This document shows positions 43,640 through 52,407 of a stretch of 64,000 nt of DNA, in pieces. Origin of the DNA: Parasphingorhabdus cellanae (lineage in GTDB: Bacteria > Pseudomonadota > Alphaproteobacteria > Sphingomonadales > Sphingomonadaceae); assembly GCF_017498565.1 (NCBI RefSeq), contig NZ_CP071794.1:3090001-3154000 (forward strand), read 5' to 3'. The notes below the pieces were generated by a model that worked only from the letters and a program-made list of their open reading frames with translations, was not told the origin of the DNA and did no database searches. How positions within the stretch are numbered: the first letter of the stretch is position 1; every line of letters begins with the position of its first letter. Made by a program: the position numbers and the translations under genes.

Positions 43640-44443
43640 TTAACTCTGTTCTTGGCTCTCCGATGATCCGTCGTCCAACGTTTCGACCAACAGATCGAGT
43701 TGGCTCTGACAGCCATTGGCAATCAACACTGTTGCCGCTTCATCGAGACTTTTGGGTGCATCATTCAACATCACAAAATTGACCTCGACTGACTTTTCAA
43801 CATTGGATCCGATCAACCGATAGCTAGCGCCATTGGTCAAGGGTGCCTCGGTCTTCGGCCAGCTTTTCAGTGGGTTGCCTTTTCGCCAAGCGACTTCTGT
43901 TACCGTGCCATTGGTCGGTTCGACAATGCTGGCAGTTGCTGATCCGGTGTAGTCCGGGCGCCAAAGCACCAATGTGTTGGCATCTGAAACACAGAATTTG
44001 CCACCCTTTGTCACGTCCAAATACCATAGATTAGGGTTTTTCGGCGCAACAGTGGTATCCGTAACACCGGCGCTGCGGACGGCTCCGGTTCTTGCCCGGC
44101 TGCTGCCGCGATTATTGATGAAGCTGGACAAACGGGTCGAGCTACTCGATTGGCGCGCGCCGTTGCGATTGACAGAAAATGTCCCTGGGCCTTTGAGAAC
44201 CCGGGTCCCGCCCTTGCCCAGGATCGTGACCTGATCCAGTTTTTTGAGTGTTAGCTTCGCATTGTTGGAAAGCTTCTTACCAGCTGGGTAGGATTTTGCC
44301 GATGGTCCCGTTGAACGTACTACCATATTCTGGGCAATGGCCGTGCCTGTTAATCCTACGAGCAAAAACGCGCCGAAGGCAATTTTACTGAGGTTTCCAA
44401 GTTTTTTACCCGCCTTAGGTGTTTTTAAATCAGCCGAGTGCAT
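43640..44443 (-). CDS. Exported protein of the CHAT/TPS locus
   Basis: 267 aa from ATG 44443, chosen because GGAG lies 7 bases upstream; it overlaps the end of the cyclase gene. The signal peptide covers about residues 1-38 (IAFGAFLLVGLTGTAIAQN). The N-terminal mature part has KSYPAGKKL, LTLKKLDQVTILGKGGTRVL and KGPGTFSVNR, a small beta domain seen in periplasmic proteins next to CHAT and CHASE2 genes. A Ser/Arg-rich linker and a second beta domain with two cysteines (GGKFCVSD, IANGCQSQ) follow. Function unknown. It may be the periplasmic link between the signalling proteins and secretion, analogous in context to DUF928 proteins of cyanobacterial loci. Confidence 0.7.
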   Translation of the reverse strand: MHSADLKTPKAGKKLGNLSKIAFGAFLLVGLTGTAIAQNMVVRSTGPSAKSYPAGKKLSNNAKLTLKKLDQVTILGKGGTRVLKGPGTFSVNRNGARQSSSSTRLSSFINNRGSSRARTGAVRSAGVTDTTVAPKNPNLWYLDVTKGGKFCVSDANTLVLWRPDYTGSATASIVEPTNGTVTEVAWRKGNPLKSWPKTEAPLTNGASYRLIGSNVEKSVEVNFVMLNDAPKSLDEAATVLIANGCQSQLDLLVETLDDGSSESQEQS

Positions 44444-46484
44444 AGCTTTCTCCATTCTTTGTATTTTCAAGTCTCTTGCGCAAATTGGCCAAGCCTAAAT
44501 CCTCGCCATATTGCGTCACAATAGCACTAAGTGCCTGAACATAATCAATATCACCTTTTTGATGGGCCGCTATGACGGCTGTCACTGCCGCACGATCTTT
44601 TTCTTCCCAGTCGGGTACAGGTTCAAAAACGTCTACCGGTGTCGAACGGCCCCGCAGGGTGATCGTACCCATTGGACGGTACCAATCGAGGCCAGTGCGC
44701 TCCATCGCTTCTCTGCTGACCAGAACTTTGGTATCCAGAGTCTTGTTGGCGGCTTCGAGCCGAGCCGCCGTGTTCATGGCGTCGCCAAGCGCGGTATATT
44801 GGATACGGCCATCGCCGCCGAAATTGCCGACAATCGCATCGCCATAATGCAAGCCGACCCGTGTCCGGCCGATTGGCGGCACACCTTCGGGTACGTTTTT
44901 ACGAAATTCTTCTCCTGCCTGATAAAGAGCATAAGCGGCTTTGGCTGCGCGTTCGCCGTCGTCAGGATAGGCGATTGGCGCGCCCCAGAAAGTGACCAGC
45001 GCGTCACCGACAAATTTGTCGATAGTTCCGCCATATTCGAGCGCGACCTCACTGAGCCGGTCGAGATAGTCGTTCAGCAAAGTTGCCACCATTTCCGGTT
45101 CAATGGCGTGGCTCAACTTTGTAAAGCCCTCCAAGTCCGTGAAAACAGCGAATATCTGGCGTTTTTCACCATGCAGAGAGAGCTTCTCAGGATCGCGTAA
45201 AATTTCGCCAGCGATAGATTTCGGCAGATATTTGCCAAGCGCGCCTTGTGCAAATGCACGCTGTTTGGAGTTGATGGTTCTTGCCGCCGATCCGACGGAG
45301 GAGTAACCAAATAGCCAACCCAACGCCCAGCCAAAGGCAGGTAGGGTTAAGGTATCAATGCCCAGATTTTGTAGGAAAAAGGGAAACACCAGGAAAAAGG
45401 CAAACTGGCCGATCAAAATGAAGGCGACTTTTACGGCATTGCCCATGATGAGTGCTGAGAGGCCGCCGCATATCGCTACGATGAGAGCCGCCGCCCATAG
45501 CGTCCAGTTGGGGACTAGCGCGGGTCGATCATCGTTAAGCAACTGCGCCAGCATGTGTGCGTGCACTTCCAGACCAATCATTTTGCCATCTTCGCTTTGT
45601 AGATCCGTGATCGAACCAATTGGCGTTTCGAACCGGTCACGATCGACGAAATCACCCCCGATCAGAACATATTTATCCTTTATGAAAGACTGTAACATGT
45701 CGGCAGTGGCGGGATCAGCAAAGCTCTCAATTGGGAATTTGTCGAACACCGGCATATCCTGGCTTGAGGGCACCAGATAGCGGATCGCCCCGTTATTTGC
45801 GGCGAATTCCGGGTTGGGCTCCGTGAGCGCCATGGCCATAAATTCCGGTGTCTCGGCTTTTTGCGGGGTCCAGCGCCGTTGAACACCGTCACTATCGGTA
45901 TTCAACCTGATACTGGTGGGCTTTAGTTTTTCGCTTTCGACTTCGCTCAGGAAGGATTTTAGAAACTCGTGTTCGGCAAATGCAATTTCAGGATTATATT
46001 TTGGATCGGCATAAGCAATATATGTTGGCGTTTCGAGTTGTTTGAACGCTGAAACAAGCAGCTCATCATCATCCTGCGGCATCGTAAAGAGAATATCTAT
46101 ACCAATGGATTTAGGCTGGGCGGCATCAATTGTTTCCAGTGCCTGTGCTAAAATTGTCCGGTCTACAGGGGAGCGTTGGCCGGTAAGCTTCAATGTATCC
46201 TCGTTATAGACAATCATCACGATCCGGTCTTCTTTCTCGACCTCCGGGGCGAAAACCGATGCACGCATATCATACAGCGCGCGCTCGGCATCCTGGATTA
46301 GCGGTGTGGTCCAGCTGAACCGGGCCATCAGGAGGGCTAGGAACAAGAATAAGATCGTAGAACCCAAGCGGATCGGACCAAGCTGATCGAACAACCGACG
46401 CAGAGATTGCAATACTCCGCGGGCCTCAGCCTTGACATCACGGCTTGATGTTGCCGGGTCGTTCGGGTTTGCTGTGCTTGCCAT
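44430..46484 (-). CDS. CHASE2-domain class III adenylate/guanylate cyclase
   Basis: 684 aa. N-terminal helix (TILFLFLALLMARFSW), then an extracytoplasmic CHASE2 sensor (about 60-325) with IDILFTMPQDDDELLV and KDKYVLIGGDFVDRDRFETP. Three membrane helices (about 330-400) and a C-terminal catalytic domain follow: FAVFTDLEGFTKLSHAIEPE (metal Asp), FVGDALVTFWGAP (second Asp) and LGDAMNTAARLEAANK (the N...R transition-state pair). It makes a cyclic nucleotide in response to a periplasmic signal. Its ATG overlaps the CHAT gene stop (TAATG), so the two are coupled. No cyclic-nucleotide receptor lies in the window. Confidence 0.93.
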   Translation of the reverse strand: MASTANPNDPATSSRDVKAEARGVLQSLRRLFDQLGPIRLGSTILFLFLALLMARFSWTTPLIQDAERALYDMRASVFAPEVEKEDRIVMIVYNEDTLKLTGQRSPVDRTILAQALETIDAAQPKSIGIDILFTMPQDDDELLVSAFKQLETPTYIAYADPKYNPEIAFAEHEFLKSFLSEVESEKLKPTSIRLNTDSDGVQRRWTPQKAETPEFMAMALTEPNPEFAANNGAIRYLVPSSQDMPVFDKFPIESFADPATADMLQSFIKDKYVLIGGDFVDRDRFETPIGSITDLQSEDGKMIGLEVHAHMLAQLLNDDRPALVPNWTLWAAALIVAICGGLSALIMGNAVKVAFILIGQFAFFLVFPFFLQNLGIDTLTLPAFGWALGWLFGYSSVGSAARTINSKQRAFAQGALGKYLPKSIAGEILRDPEKLSLHGEKRQIFAVFTDLEGFTKLSHAIEPEMVATLLNDYLDRLSEVALEYGGTIDKFVGDALVTFWGAPIAYPDDGERAAKAAYALYQAGEEFRKNVPEGVPPIGRTRVGLHYGDAIVGNFGGDGRIQYTALGDAMNTAARLEAANKTLDTKVLVSREAMERTGLDWYRPMGTITLRGRSTPVDVFEPVPDWEEKDRAAVTAVIAAHQKGDIDYVQALSAIVTQYGEDLGLANLRKRLENTKNGESYALG

Positions 46485-49400
46485 TATTTCAAATTGGCCA
46501 CCGCAATTTTTTTATCGCTTGTTCCAGCCACATCTGCAGTCTGACCAGTCGGTGATCCGTCGGGAAGAAATGGCCGTGACCCATCGCCGATAATCGCAAA
46601 GCCCGACCAATAGTAAGGATGCGATGTCACTGGATCATCCATCAATTCTTTCTGTGACGTCCGCAAAGCCGAAGCAATGGACTGACCTTGCCCCTTGTCG
46701 AACAGTCCGCCAATCAGACGCTCGGTGGCTTGAAAGTCATCGGGCGCAGGCCAATGGCTCGCAAGCACAGAGCGGCTGCCGGCGCCAATAAAGGATCGAA
46801 CAAGACCGTCCAGTGCAGTACCGCCGCCACTGCTGACGCCGGCCTCGCGTGTTGCTCTGATGCTCGCTTTACCAGCTGTATCGCAGGCCGAAAGGATCAC
46901 GATATCGGCGTCTAGTTTCATATCAAAAATTTCGTCAAAGGCGAGTAAACCATCTGATTTTTCGCCGCCAAAAGACGTCAGTAAGGCGGGCTTGGCGGGG
47001 CAAGATGGTTTGGGCGCCGTGACCAGGCCATGGGTTGCAAAATGCAGGATGCGATATTCGGAAATATCGGATTTCGCCAATATCTTATCATCCGAAAAGG
47101 CAGTGCCGGTCAGTATTTCGGAGCCGCCTTGCCCGATGATCGAACGGGCTTGAATCAGCTCGGCATCCGAAATCGGATTATTCCATTCATTGAGTGCCCA
47201 ATTACACTGGGCATCCACACCGCCCGCCGCAGCCCGCACGCGGCGAACACCGGTTTCAGCCGCAACTGGCTGGTTATTCCCTAAGCCCAGATATTGCCGC
47301 GAAGCTTTTGAAACTGGTGCTTGTCTGGCGTCCGCAAATCCGCGGGCTGATACCGCAGTACTGATATTGATATCGGTTCCGAGCCAGCGCACGCCGGTAT
47401 AGTCAAACGGATCGCCATCAGGCTGTTCAACCCGCGCCAGATATTCTGTGACTGAGGCGTCATCGACAACAAACAGATTGATGGGCAATCGCAGCATCGC
47501 TCCATCTGGTTCAAAGATCAGATGACTTTTAGCAGCTAGTCTTTCTGATACCGGTCCCATCAGATCCTGATACAGGCTGCGTGATGCTTCGATATCAAAA
47601 GGATAAGTTACATATTGGCCATTTTCAAACGCAGAAATCGATGCACGCAATAGATCCACTTTTTCATCCAACGCATCAGCACTCAGGGATGTTTTGTACA
47701 TCGTCGCAAAATCTTTTTCGGTGTAGAAAATGAACACGTCATTTCCGACAATCGCCATCCGCAAATAGGCTTCATTATCGATCATGCTGGCGCGCAAATC
47801 TGCGAGTGCGATTGAGCTACCCGCGACGGCGCGATATTGCGGATATTGCGCCAAGCTAACAATAGTAAGTTGTTGGCTGCGCTCTAATTCCTCAATTTCG
47901 GCTGCAAGGTCGCTGCGCCGTTGCCGGGTTGTTGTCGTTTGCTCGATCTTGCCCAATGCGGTGAACCGCATGCGCAACCGTTCGATGCTGCGATCGAGAT
48001 TGGCGGACTGGCGGAATAGCCGTGACGCTTCATCCGTACCACCCTTTAATTCACGTGACAGAACCGCCTGGGTTTCAGCAACACCGGGCCTGACAAGAAT
48101 TTGGGAGGCCTTGAAGAATTCCTCTGCAGCGTCAGGATCTTTGGTCATCAGATCGAAATAGGGCGCCAGCTGGTTCGCGATGCCGGTAGCTGCGCTGCGT
48201 TTTCCAATCGTGCTATCAACAACTTCGCGATAATATTGCCGGGCTTCATCTTGTTTGTCCTGGCGCAGCAAATAGCTGGCCAGCTTTGCCTTTGCACCGT
48301 TAACCGCACGGGTTTGCGGATATTGCAATTCCACCAGCTCCAATGCATTGCGCAATAGCTGTTCAGCATTGGCAAATTCGCCCCGCGTTTCCGCAATAAG
48401 CGCCAGTTCCGACAATATCTGTGTGCGCAGCCGGGTGATCGACGTCACGCGTCCATCGCGAACAGCAACTGCCTGATTATAGGCAGTGGTCAAAGATTTT
48501 TGCGCTTCAGCGTCGTCGCCTCTTATCCGCTGAGCCGTGCCGATAAGCTGCAGTGCTTGTGCATCAATAATTTGTCCGCGCTCGGCAGCGGTCAGTTTCA
48601 GGTCATCATTCAAACCCAAAAGGCTAGCCGTTTTATCATCACCATTAAGCCGCATCGCAATCGGCTGTGTGATTGTAAGACTGGCTACTAGGGATTCTCT
48701 TTGCGATTCAGTAGCGGCGATGGGCAGGTTAACCCGCGTAACCGCTTCTTCATAACGCCCCTGATTCAAAAGATGTATCGCTTCAAAATTGCGCAATAAT
48801 TTCTGGTTTACCACGCTACCGGAATCAACCGCTTTTGCCTCGCGAAATAGCTCATCTGCCTCAGCAAATTCACCGAGGTTGGATTTTTGCAGGGCGCGAT
48901 TGATAAAATATTCTTGCGGATTGACCTTTACGTCATTCAGACCCGATGTCCGTTGCTGCAGTGTTTCAAAAAAAGCAGCCGCCTCGGCATAGTCACCACT
49001 TAAATTGCGGCGATAGCCTTCTGCCAAAGCTTGATCGGGCTTTAATGTTAACGCTTGAACCCGGGCGAAGGCAAACGGATCTTCAATAGATGTTGAGGCA
49101 ATATCAATTTTGCCTTTGACAGTCTTGTCCGCCATGATCGATTTCAGCGCAAGAGTTGTTGCGCTATCATAGACCGCAAGGCCTTCTGCAACGTAGGTTG
49201 TGTTGCCGCTCTGTTCCTGAAATATCGAATAGGCGACCGGTTCGTCGGACAGTTTGCACGATGTCTGTTTCAATCCGTCGACAATGACACTCGGTTTATT
49301 TTCAGGACAGGAAATTGCGTTTGCGCGATGTCGAGCGATGCGCTGCATGACATCCGTTTCTGGCGCGCGAAAGGCATAGACAAAACTTACCGGACGAGCG

Positions 49401-49624
49401 GAATCGCGGCAGACGACTGCCCAACTTCGGTCAAAAATGCTCTGTTTGGTTTTATTCTCTATGCTTCTGTCTTGGACCTGACAAAGCGTTCCGTCACCAG
49501 ATCCGATCGGAAAACTGTCGCGCAATAATATCGGCGTTCCTTGCGCATGTGCAATGGAAGAAGTCGCAATCAATACAGGAAACAATGCCAATAGCGGCAA
49601 ACGAAAATCACTCGGACCGATCAT
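46484..49624 (-). CDS. Exported TPR protein with CHAT (caspase-like) peptidase domain
   Basis: 1046 aa from ATG 49624, preceded by GGGGA; the signal peptide ends SSIAHAQG. The middle (about 190-560) is built of TPR-type helical repeats (YAEAAAFFETLQQRTSGLN, EFANAEQLLRNALELVELQY). A coiled region follows. The C-terminal CHAT domain (about 740-1030) keeps the catalytic His in RILHFATHGL and Cys in VILSACDTAG, with the late SHPYYWSGFAIIGDG motif. CHAT proteins are caspase/separase-like cysteine peptidases. Export is unusual for a regulated protease and suggests a periplasmic or surface substrate, possibly the locus's exoprotein. First gene of the five-gene block. Confidence 0.9.
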   Translation of the reverse strand: MIGPSDFRLPLLALFPVLIATSSIAHAQGTPILLRDSFPIGSGDGTLCQVQDRSIENKTKQSIFDRSWAVVCRDSARPVSFVYAFRAPETDVMQRIARHRANAISCPENKPSVIVDGLKQTSCKLSDEPVAYSIFQEQSGNTTYVAEGLAVYDSATTLALKSIMADKTVKGKIDIASTSIEDPFAFARVQALTLKPDQALAEGYRRNLSGDYAEAAAFFETLQQRTSGLNDVKVNPQEYFINRALQKSNLGEFAEADELFREAKAVDSGSVVNQKLLRNFEAIHLLNQGRYEEAVTRVNLPIAATESQRESLVASLTITQPIAMRLNGDDKTASLLGLNDDLKLTAAERGQIIDAQALQLIGTAQRIRGDDAEAQKSLTTAYNQAVAVRDGRVTSITRLRTQILSELALIAETRGEFANAEQLLRNALELVELQYPQTRAVNGAKAKLASYLLRQDKQDEARQYYREVVDSTIGKRSAATGIANQLAPYFDLMTKDPDAAEEFFKASQILVRPGVAETQAVLSRELKGGTDEASRLFRQSANLDRSIERLRMRFTALGKIEQTTTTRQRRSDLAAEIEELERSQQLTIVSLAQYPQYRAVAGSSIALADLRASMIDNEAYLRMAIVGNDVFIFYTEKDFATMYKTSLSADALDEKVDLLRASISAFENGQYVTYPFDIEASRSLYQDLMGPVSERLAAKSHLIFEPDGAMLRLPINLFVVDDASVTEYLARVEQPDGDPFDYTGVRWLGTDINISTAVSARGFADARQAPVSKASRQYLGLGNNQPVAAETGVRRVRAAAGGVDAQCNWALNEWNNPISDAELIQARSIIGQGGSEILTGTAFSDDKILAKSDISEYRILHFATHGLVTAPKPSCPAKPALLTSFGGEKSDGLLAFDEIFDMKLDADIVILSACDTAGKASIRATREAGVSSGGGTALDGLVRSFIGAGSRSVLASHWPAPDDFQATERLIGGLFDKGQGQSIASALRTSQKELMDDPVTSHPYYWSGFAIIGDGSRPFLPDGSPTGQTADVAGTSDKKIAVANLK

Positions 49625-49829
49625 AAATTCCCCACAATGCCCATGGCGGCTTACGCCCATTGGCTAAGCTGCTTAAATTACGACCCGAAAAACCCTCAGA
49701 AACAGTCATAAGCGACAATTCCGAGTCTGGCATAGTAATTAATGGACACAATGGTGTAAATGAGGTGACAATTGTCACTTTTTGAAACGTCTGAAAATAA
49801 AATCTTTATTTATCAGTGGTCTAAATGAT

Positions 49830-50501
49830 TTAGAATCCCTGAAATTTTACACTTTCGGCTAGTGGAACGCGCGGAACATTGAAATTGTTAATCGGTGCGT
49901 CGGGATCTCGATAGCCAATGGCCATGCCGCAAAAAAAGATATGGTCATCGTCAATACCCAGCAGCTCTCGCATATATGTGCCGTACATAGCCCAAATTTC
50001 CTGAGGACAGCTATCCAGGCCTTCTTCCCGGAGCAGCAACATAACTGTTTGGAGCCACATGCCCATGTCGGACCATTGCGGCGGGCCCATATATTTACGC
50101 GTATAGGTAAACAGCTGCACAGGCGCGCCAAAACTGTCCCAATTGGCCATCATCTGCTTGATCCGCGCGCCGCCGTCTTCCCTTGGAATGTTCAGGGAAG
50201 CGAACATCGCTTTGCCAACGCTTTTGCGCTGTTCCTCGTACCGTCCTTCGAGGTCTTTCGGATAGATGTCATATTCCATATTTTCACCCGCAGGTGCGCT
50301 AGGGACTTTGGCTTTGACGGCGTCCGCGATGCGGGTCAGTTCATCTCCGCCAACGACGACAGCATTCCATGGCTGGGTGTTGCCGCCCGACGGCGATCGG
50401 GCTGCGGTTTCAAGGACCTTCTGAAGGACTTTCTGGTCAACAGGCTTGTCGAGAAATTGGCGAACGGAACGGCGAGAATTAACGGCTTCGGTTACGTTCA
50501 T
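49830..50501 (-). CDS. Nitroreductase-family flavoprotein
   Basis: 223 aa. The FMN-binding start [14 protein letters not shown] and [18 protein letters not shown], and the C-terminal [18 protein letters not shown], are hallmarks of the nitroreductase family, NAD(P)H-dependent reducers of nitro groups or quinones. The ATG overlaps the cobT stop (ATGA). The physiological substrate is not known. Confidence 0.9.
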   Translation of the reverse strand: MNVTEAVNSRRSVRQFLDKPVDQKVLQKVLETAARSPSGGNTQPWNAVVVGGDELTRIADAVKAKVPSAPAGENMEYDIYPKDLEGRYEEQRKSVGKAMFASLNIPREDGGARIKQMMANWDSFGAPVQLFTYTRKYMGPPQWSDMGMWLQTVMLLLREEGLDSCPQEIWAMYGTYMRELLGIDDDHIFFCGMAIGYRDPDAPINNFNVPRVPLAESVKFQGF

Positions 50502-52327
50502 TTTGCTTCCTCATCGAAAAGGCCGGCCAGCTGCTCGACCATGGTCCCGCCCAGTTGTTCCGCATCCATGATGGTGACAGCACGCTTATAATAACGGGTC
50601 ACATCATGGCCGATGCCAATGGCAACCAGCTGCACGGGCGAGCGGCTTTCAATCCAGTCGATAACCTTACGCAGATGATTTTCCAGATAGGCACCATGAT
50701 TAACCGAAAGCGTTGAGTCATCAACTGGCGCGCCGTCGGAGATGACCATCAATATCCGGCGTTCCTCGGGCCGCGCAATCAATCGGCTATGCGCCCAAAG
50801 AAGAGCTTCACCATCGATATTCTCTTTAAGCAAGCCTTCGCGCATCATCAGACCAAGGTTTTTGCGCGCCCGCCGCCACGGCTCGTCGGCTTGTTTGTAG
50901 ATGATATGGCGCAGATCGTTGAGCCGACCCGGATTCGCGGGACGATCTTCTGCCAGCCAGCTTTCACGGCATTGGCCGCCTTTCCAGGCGCGTGTGGTAA
51001 AGCCCAATATCTCGGTTTTAACGCCGCAGCGTTCCAAGGTGCGCGCCATGATATCCGCGCTGATCGCGGCAATGCTAATCGGCCGGCCGCGCATTGAACC
51101 GCTATTGTCAATCAGCAAAGTAACCACCGTATCGCGAAAATCGGTTTCACGTTCGATTTTGTAGGAAAGGCTGTGCGCTGGATTGCTCACGACACGGGCC
51201 AGACGCGCGGCATCGAGCATGCCTTCTTCCTGATCAAAATCCCAGCTGCGATTTTGTTGTGCCATCAATCGGCGTTGCAGGCGGTTAGCTAGCTTGGTGA
51301 CCGCACCTTGCAAATTGGTCAGTTGCTGGTCGAGAAAGGCGCGCAGCCGGGTGAGTTCCTCTTCATCGCACAATTCGGTGGCGCTGATAATCTCGTCATA
51401 TTTCTCGGTCCACGGCGCATAATCAAAGCCGGGCGGCAGGTCGGACATCGGGCGGTTCGGACGCACCGGCATCATGCCATCATCACCGGCGTCGCCCATT
51501 TCTTCTTCCGCGCCCTCTTCAAGTTCTTCCGAGTTTAGCTCGCTCTCGCTTTCCTGCGCCTCATCTTCTGACTGTTCGGAGCGCATGTCCTGCTGGCCCT
51601 GGTCGCCGGTCGCTTCGTCGTCCGCACCGTCATCTTCCTGATTTTCGCTATCATCGTCAGAATCGTCATCATTATCGTCGGCGTCTGACGTTTCATCATC
51701 GCTGCTGATCAAGTCAAGATGCTCGAGCAACTGGGTCGACAATTTGGCAAAGCTGTCCTGATCATCCAGCGTCAAATTGAGGCCATCCAGATCGGCACCG
51801 GCGCCTTCTTCAATCCATTCCCGCAGCATCTCAACGCCTTTTTGAGTCGATTCCGGCGGTACTTCACCGGTCAGCTTCTCGCGTGCTAGCAAGGCAAGGG
51901 CGGTTGAAATAGGCACTTCATCTCGATTTTGCGCGCGTGATATTGGGTCAGACCGCATCCGCATTTCGAGGGCCGCATCAAGATTACCATTCACGCCCTT
52001 CATATTGCGGGAGCCCAGTGCATCAGTGCGCACTTGCTCGAGGGCATCAAAACACGCTCTTGCTATCGCTTCTTGCGGCGCATTTTTTCGGTGACGGCCC
52101 TCGTTGTGATAGCGCAGTTTCAAGGCGAAACTATCGGCAAAGCCTCGGGCTTGTGCAACCTGTTCGGCTGGCAGATCGCGTGCCGGCATGGGCACTTTTA
52201 AATGTTGGCCTGATTGCGAAGGTGCTTCTGCGGTATAAGCGAGCTCCACTTCCGGTTCATGAGACATTGCGCGCGCAGCGCCTCCGAGCACGTCTTTCAG
52301 ATCATCAAGTTTGGAACGGTCAGCCAT
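50498..52327 (-). CDS. cobT: Cobaltochelatase CobT-type protein (vWA domain)
   Basis: 609 aa from ATG 52327 (a TTG at 52336 is the alternative). The N-terminal domain is followed by a very acidic, Asp/Glu-rich linker (about 215-290, [19 protein letters not shown]) and a C-terminal von Willebrand A domain with the MIDAS motif DNSGSMRG and later [10 protein letters not shown]. With the AAA+ CobS it forms the ATPase motor that inserts cobalt through CobN in aerobic B12 synthesis. CobN is not in the window, so a related chaperone role is possible. cobS lies 2.3 kb upstream, separated by a penicillin-binding protein gene. Confidence 0.88.
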   Translation of the reverse strand: MADRSKLDDLKDVLGGAARAMSHEPEVELAYTAEAPSQSGQHLKVPMPARDLPAEQVAQARGFADSFALKLRYHNEGRHRKNAPQEAIARACFDALEQVRTDALGSRNMKGVNGNLDAALEMRMRSDPISRAQNRDEVPISTALALLAREKLTGEVPPESTQKGVEMLREWIEEGAGADLDGLNLTLDDQDSFAKLSTQLLEHLDLISSDDETSDADDNDDDSDDDSENQEDDGADDEATGDQGQQDMRSEQSEDEAQESESELNSEELEEGAEEEMGDAGDDGMMPVRPNRPMSDLPPGFDYAPWTEKYDEIISATELCDEEELTRLRAFLDQQLTNLQGAVTKLANRLQRRLMAQQNRSWDFDQEEGMLDAARLARVVSNPAHSLSYKIERETDFRDTVVTLLIDNSGSMRGRPISIAAISADIMARTLERCGVKTEILGFTTRAWKGGQCRESWLAEDRPANPGRLNDLRHIIYKQADEPWRRARKNLGLMMREGLLKENIDGEALLWAHSRLIARPEERRILMVISDGAPVDDSTLSVNHGAYLENHLRKVIDWIESRSPVQLVAIGIGHDVTRYYKRAVTIMDAEQLGGTMVEQLAGLFDEEAK

Positions 52328-52407
52328 AGCAGACAACAGCCATAAGCGGAAAACTGAGGGGAATCAAAGGTCAATATTCCACCATTTTGCTAGGATATAG
52401 TCAGTGC

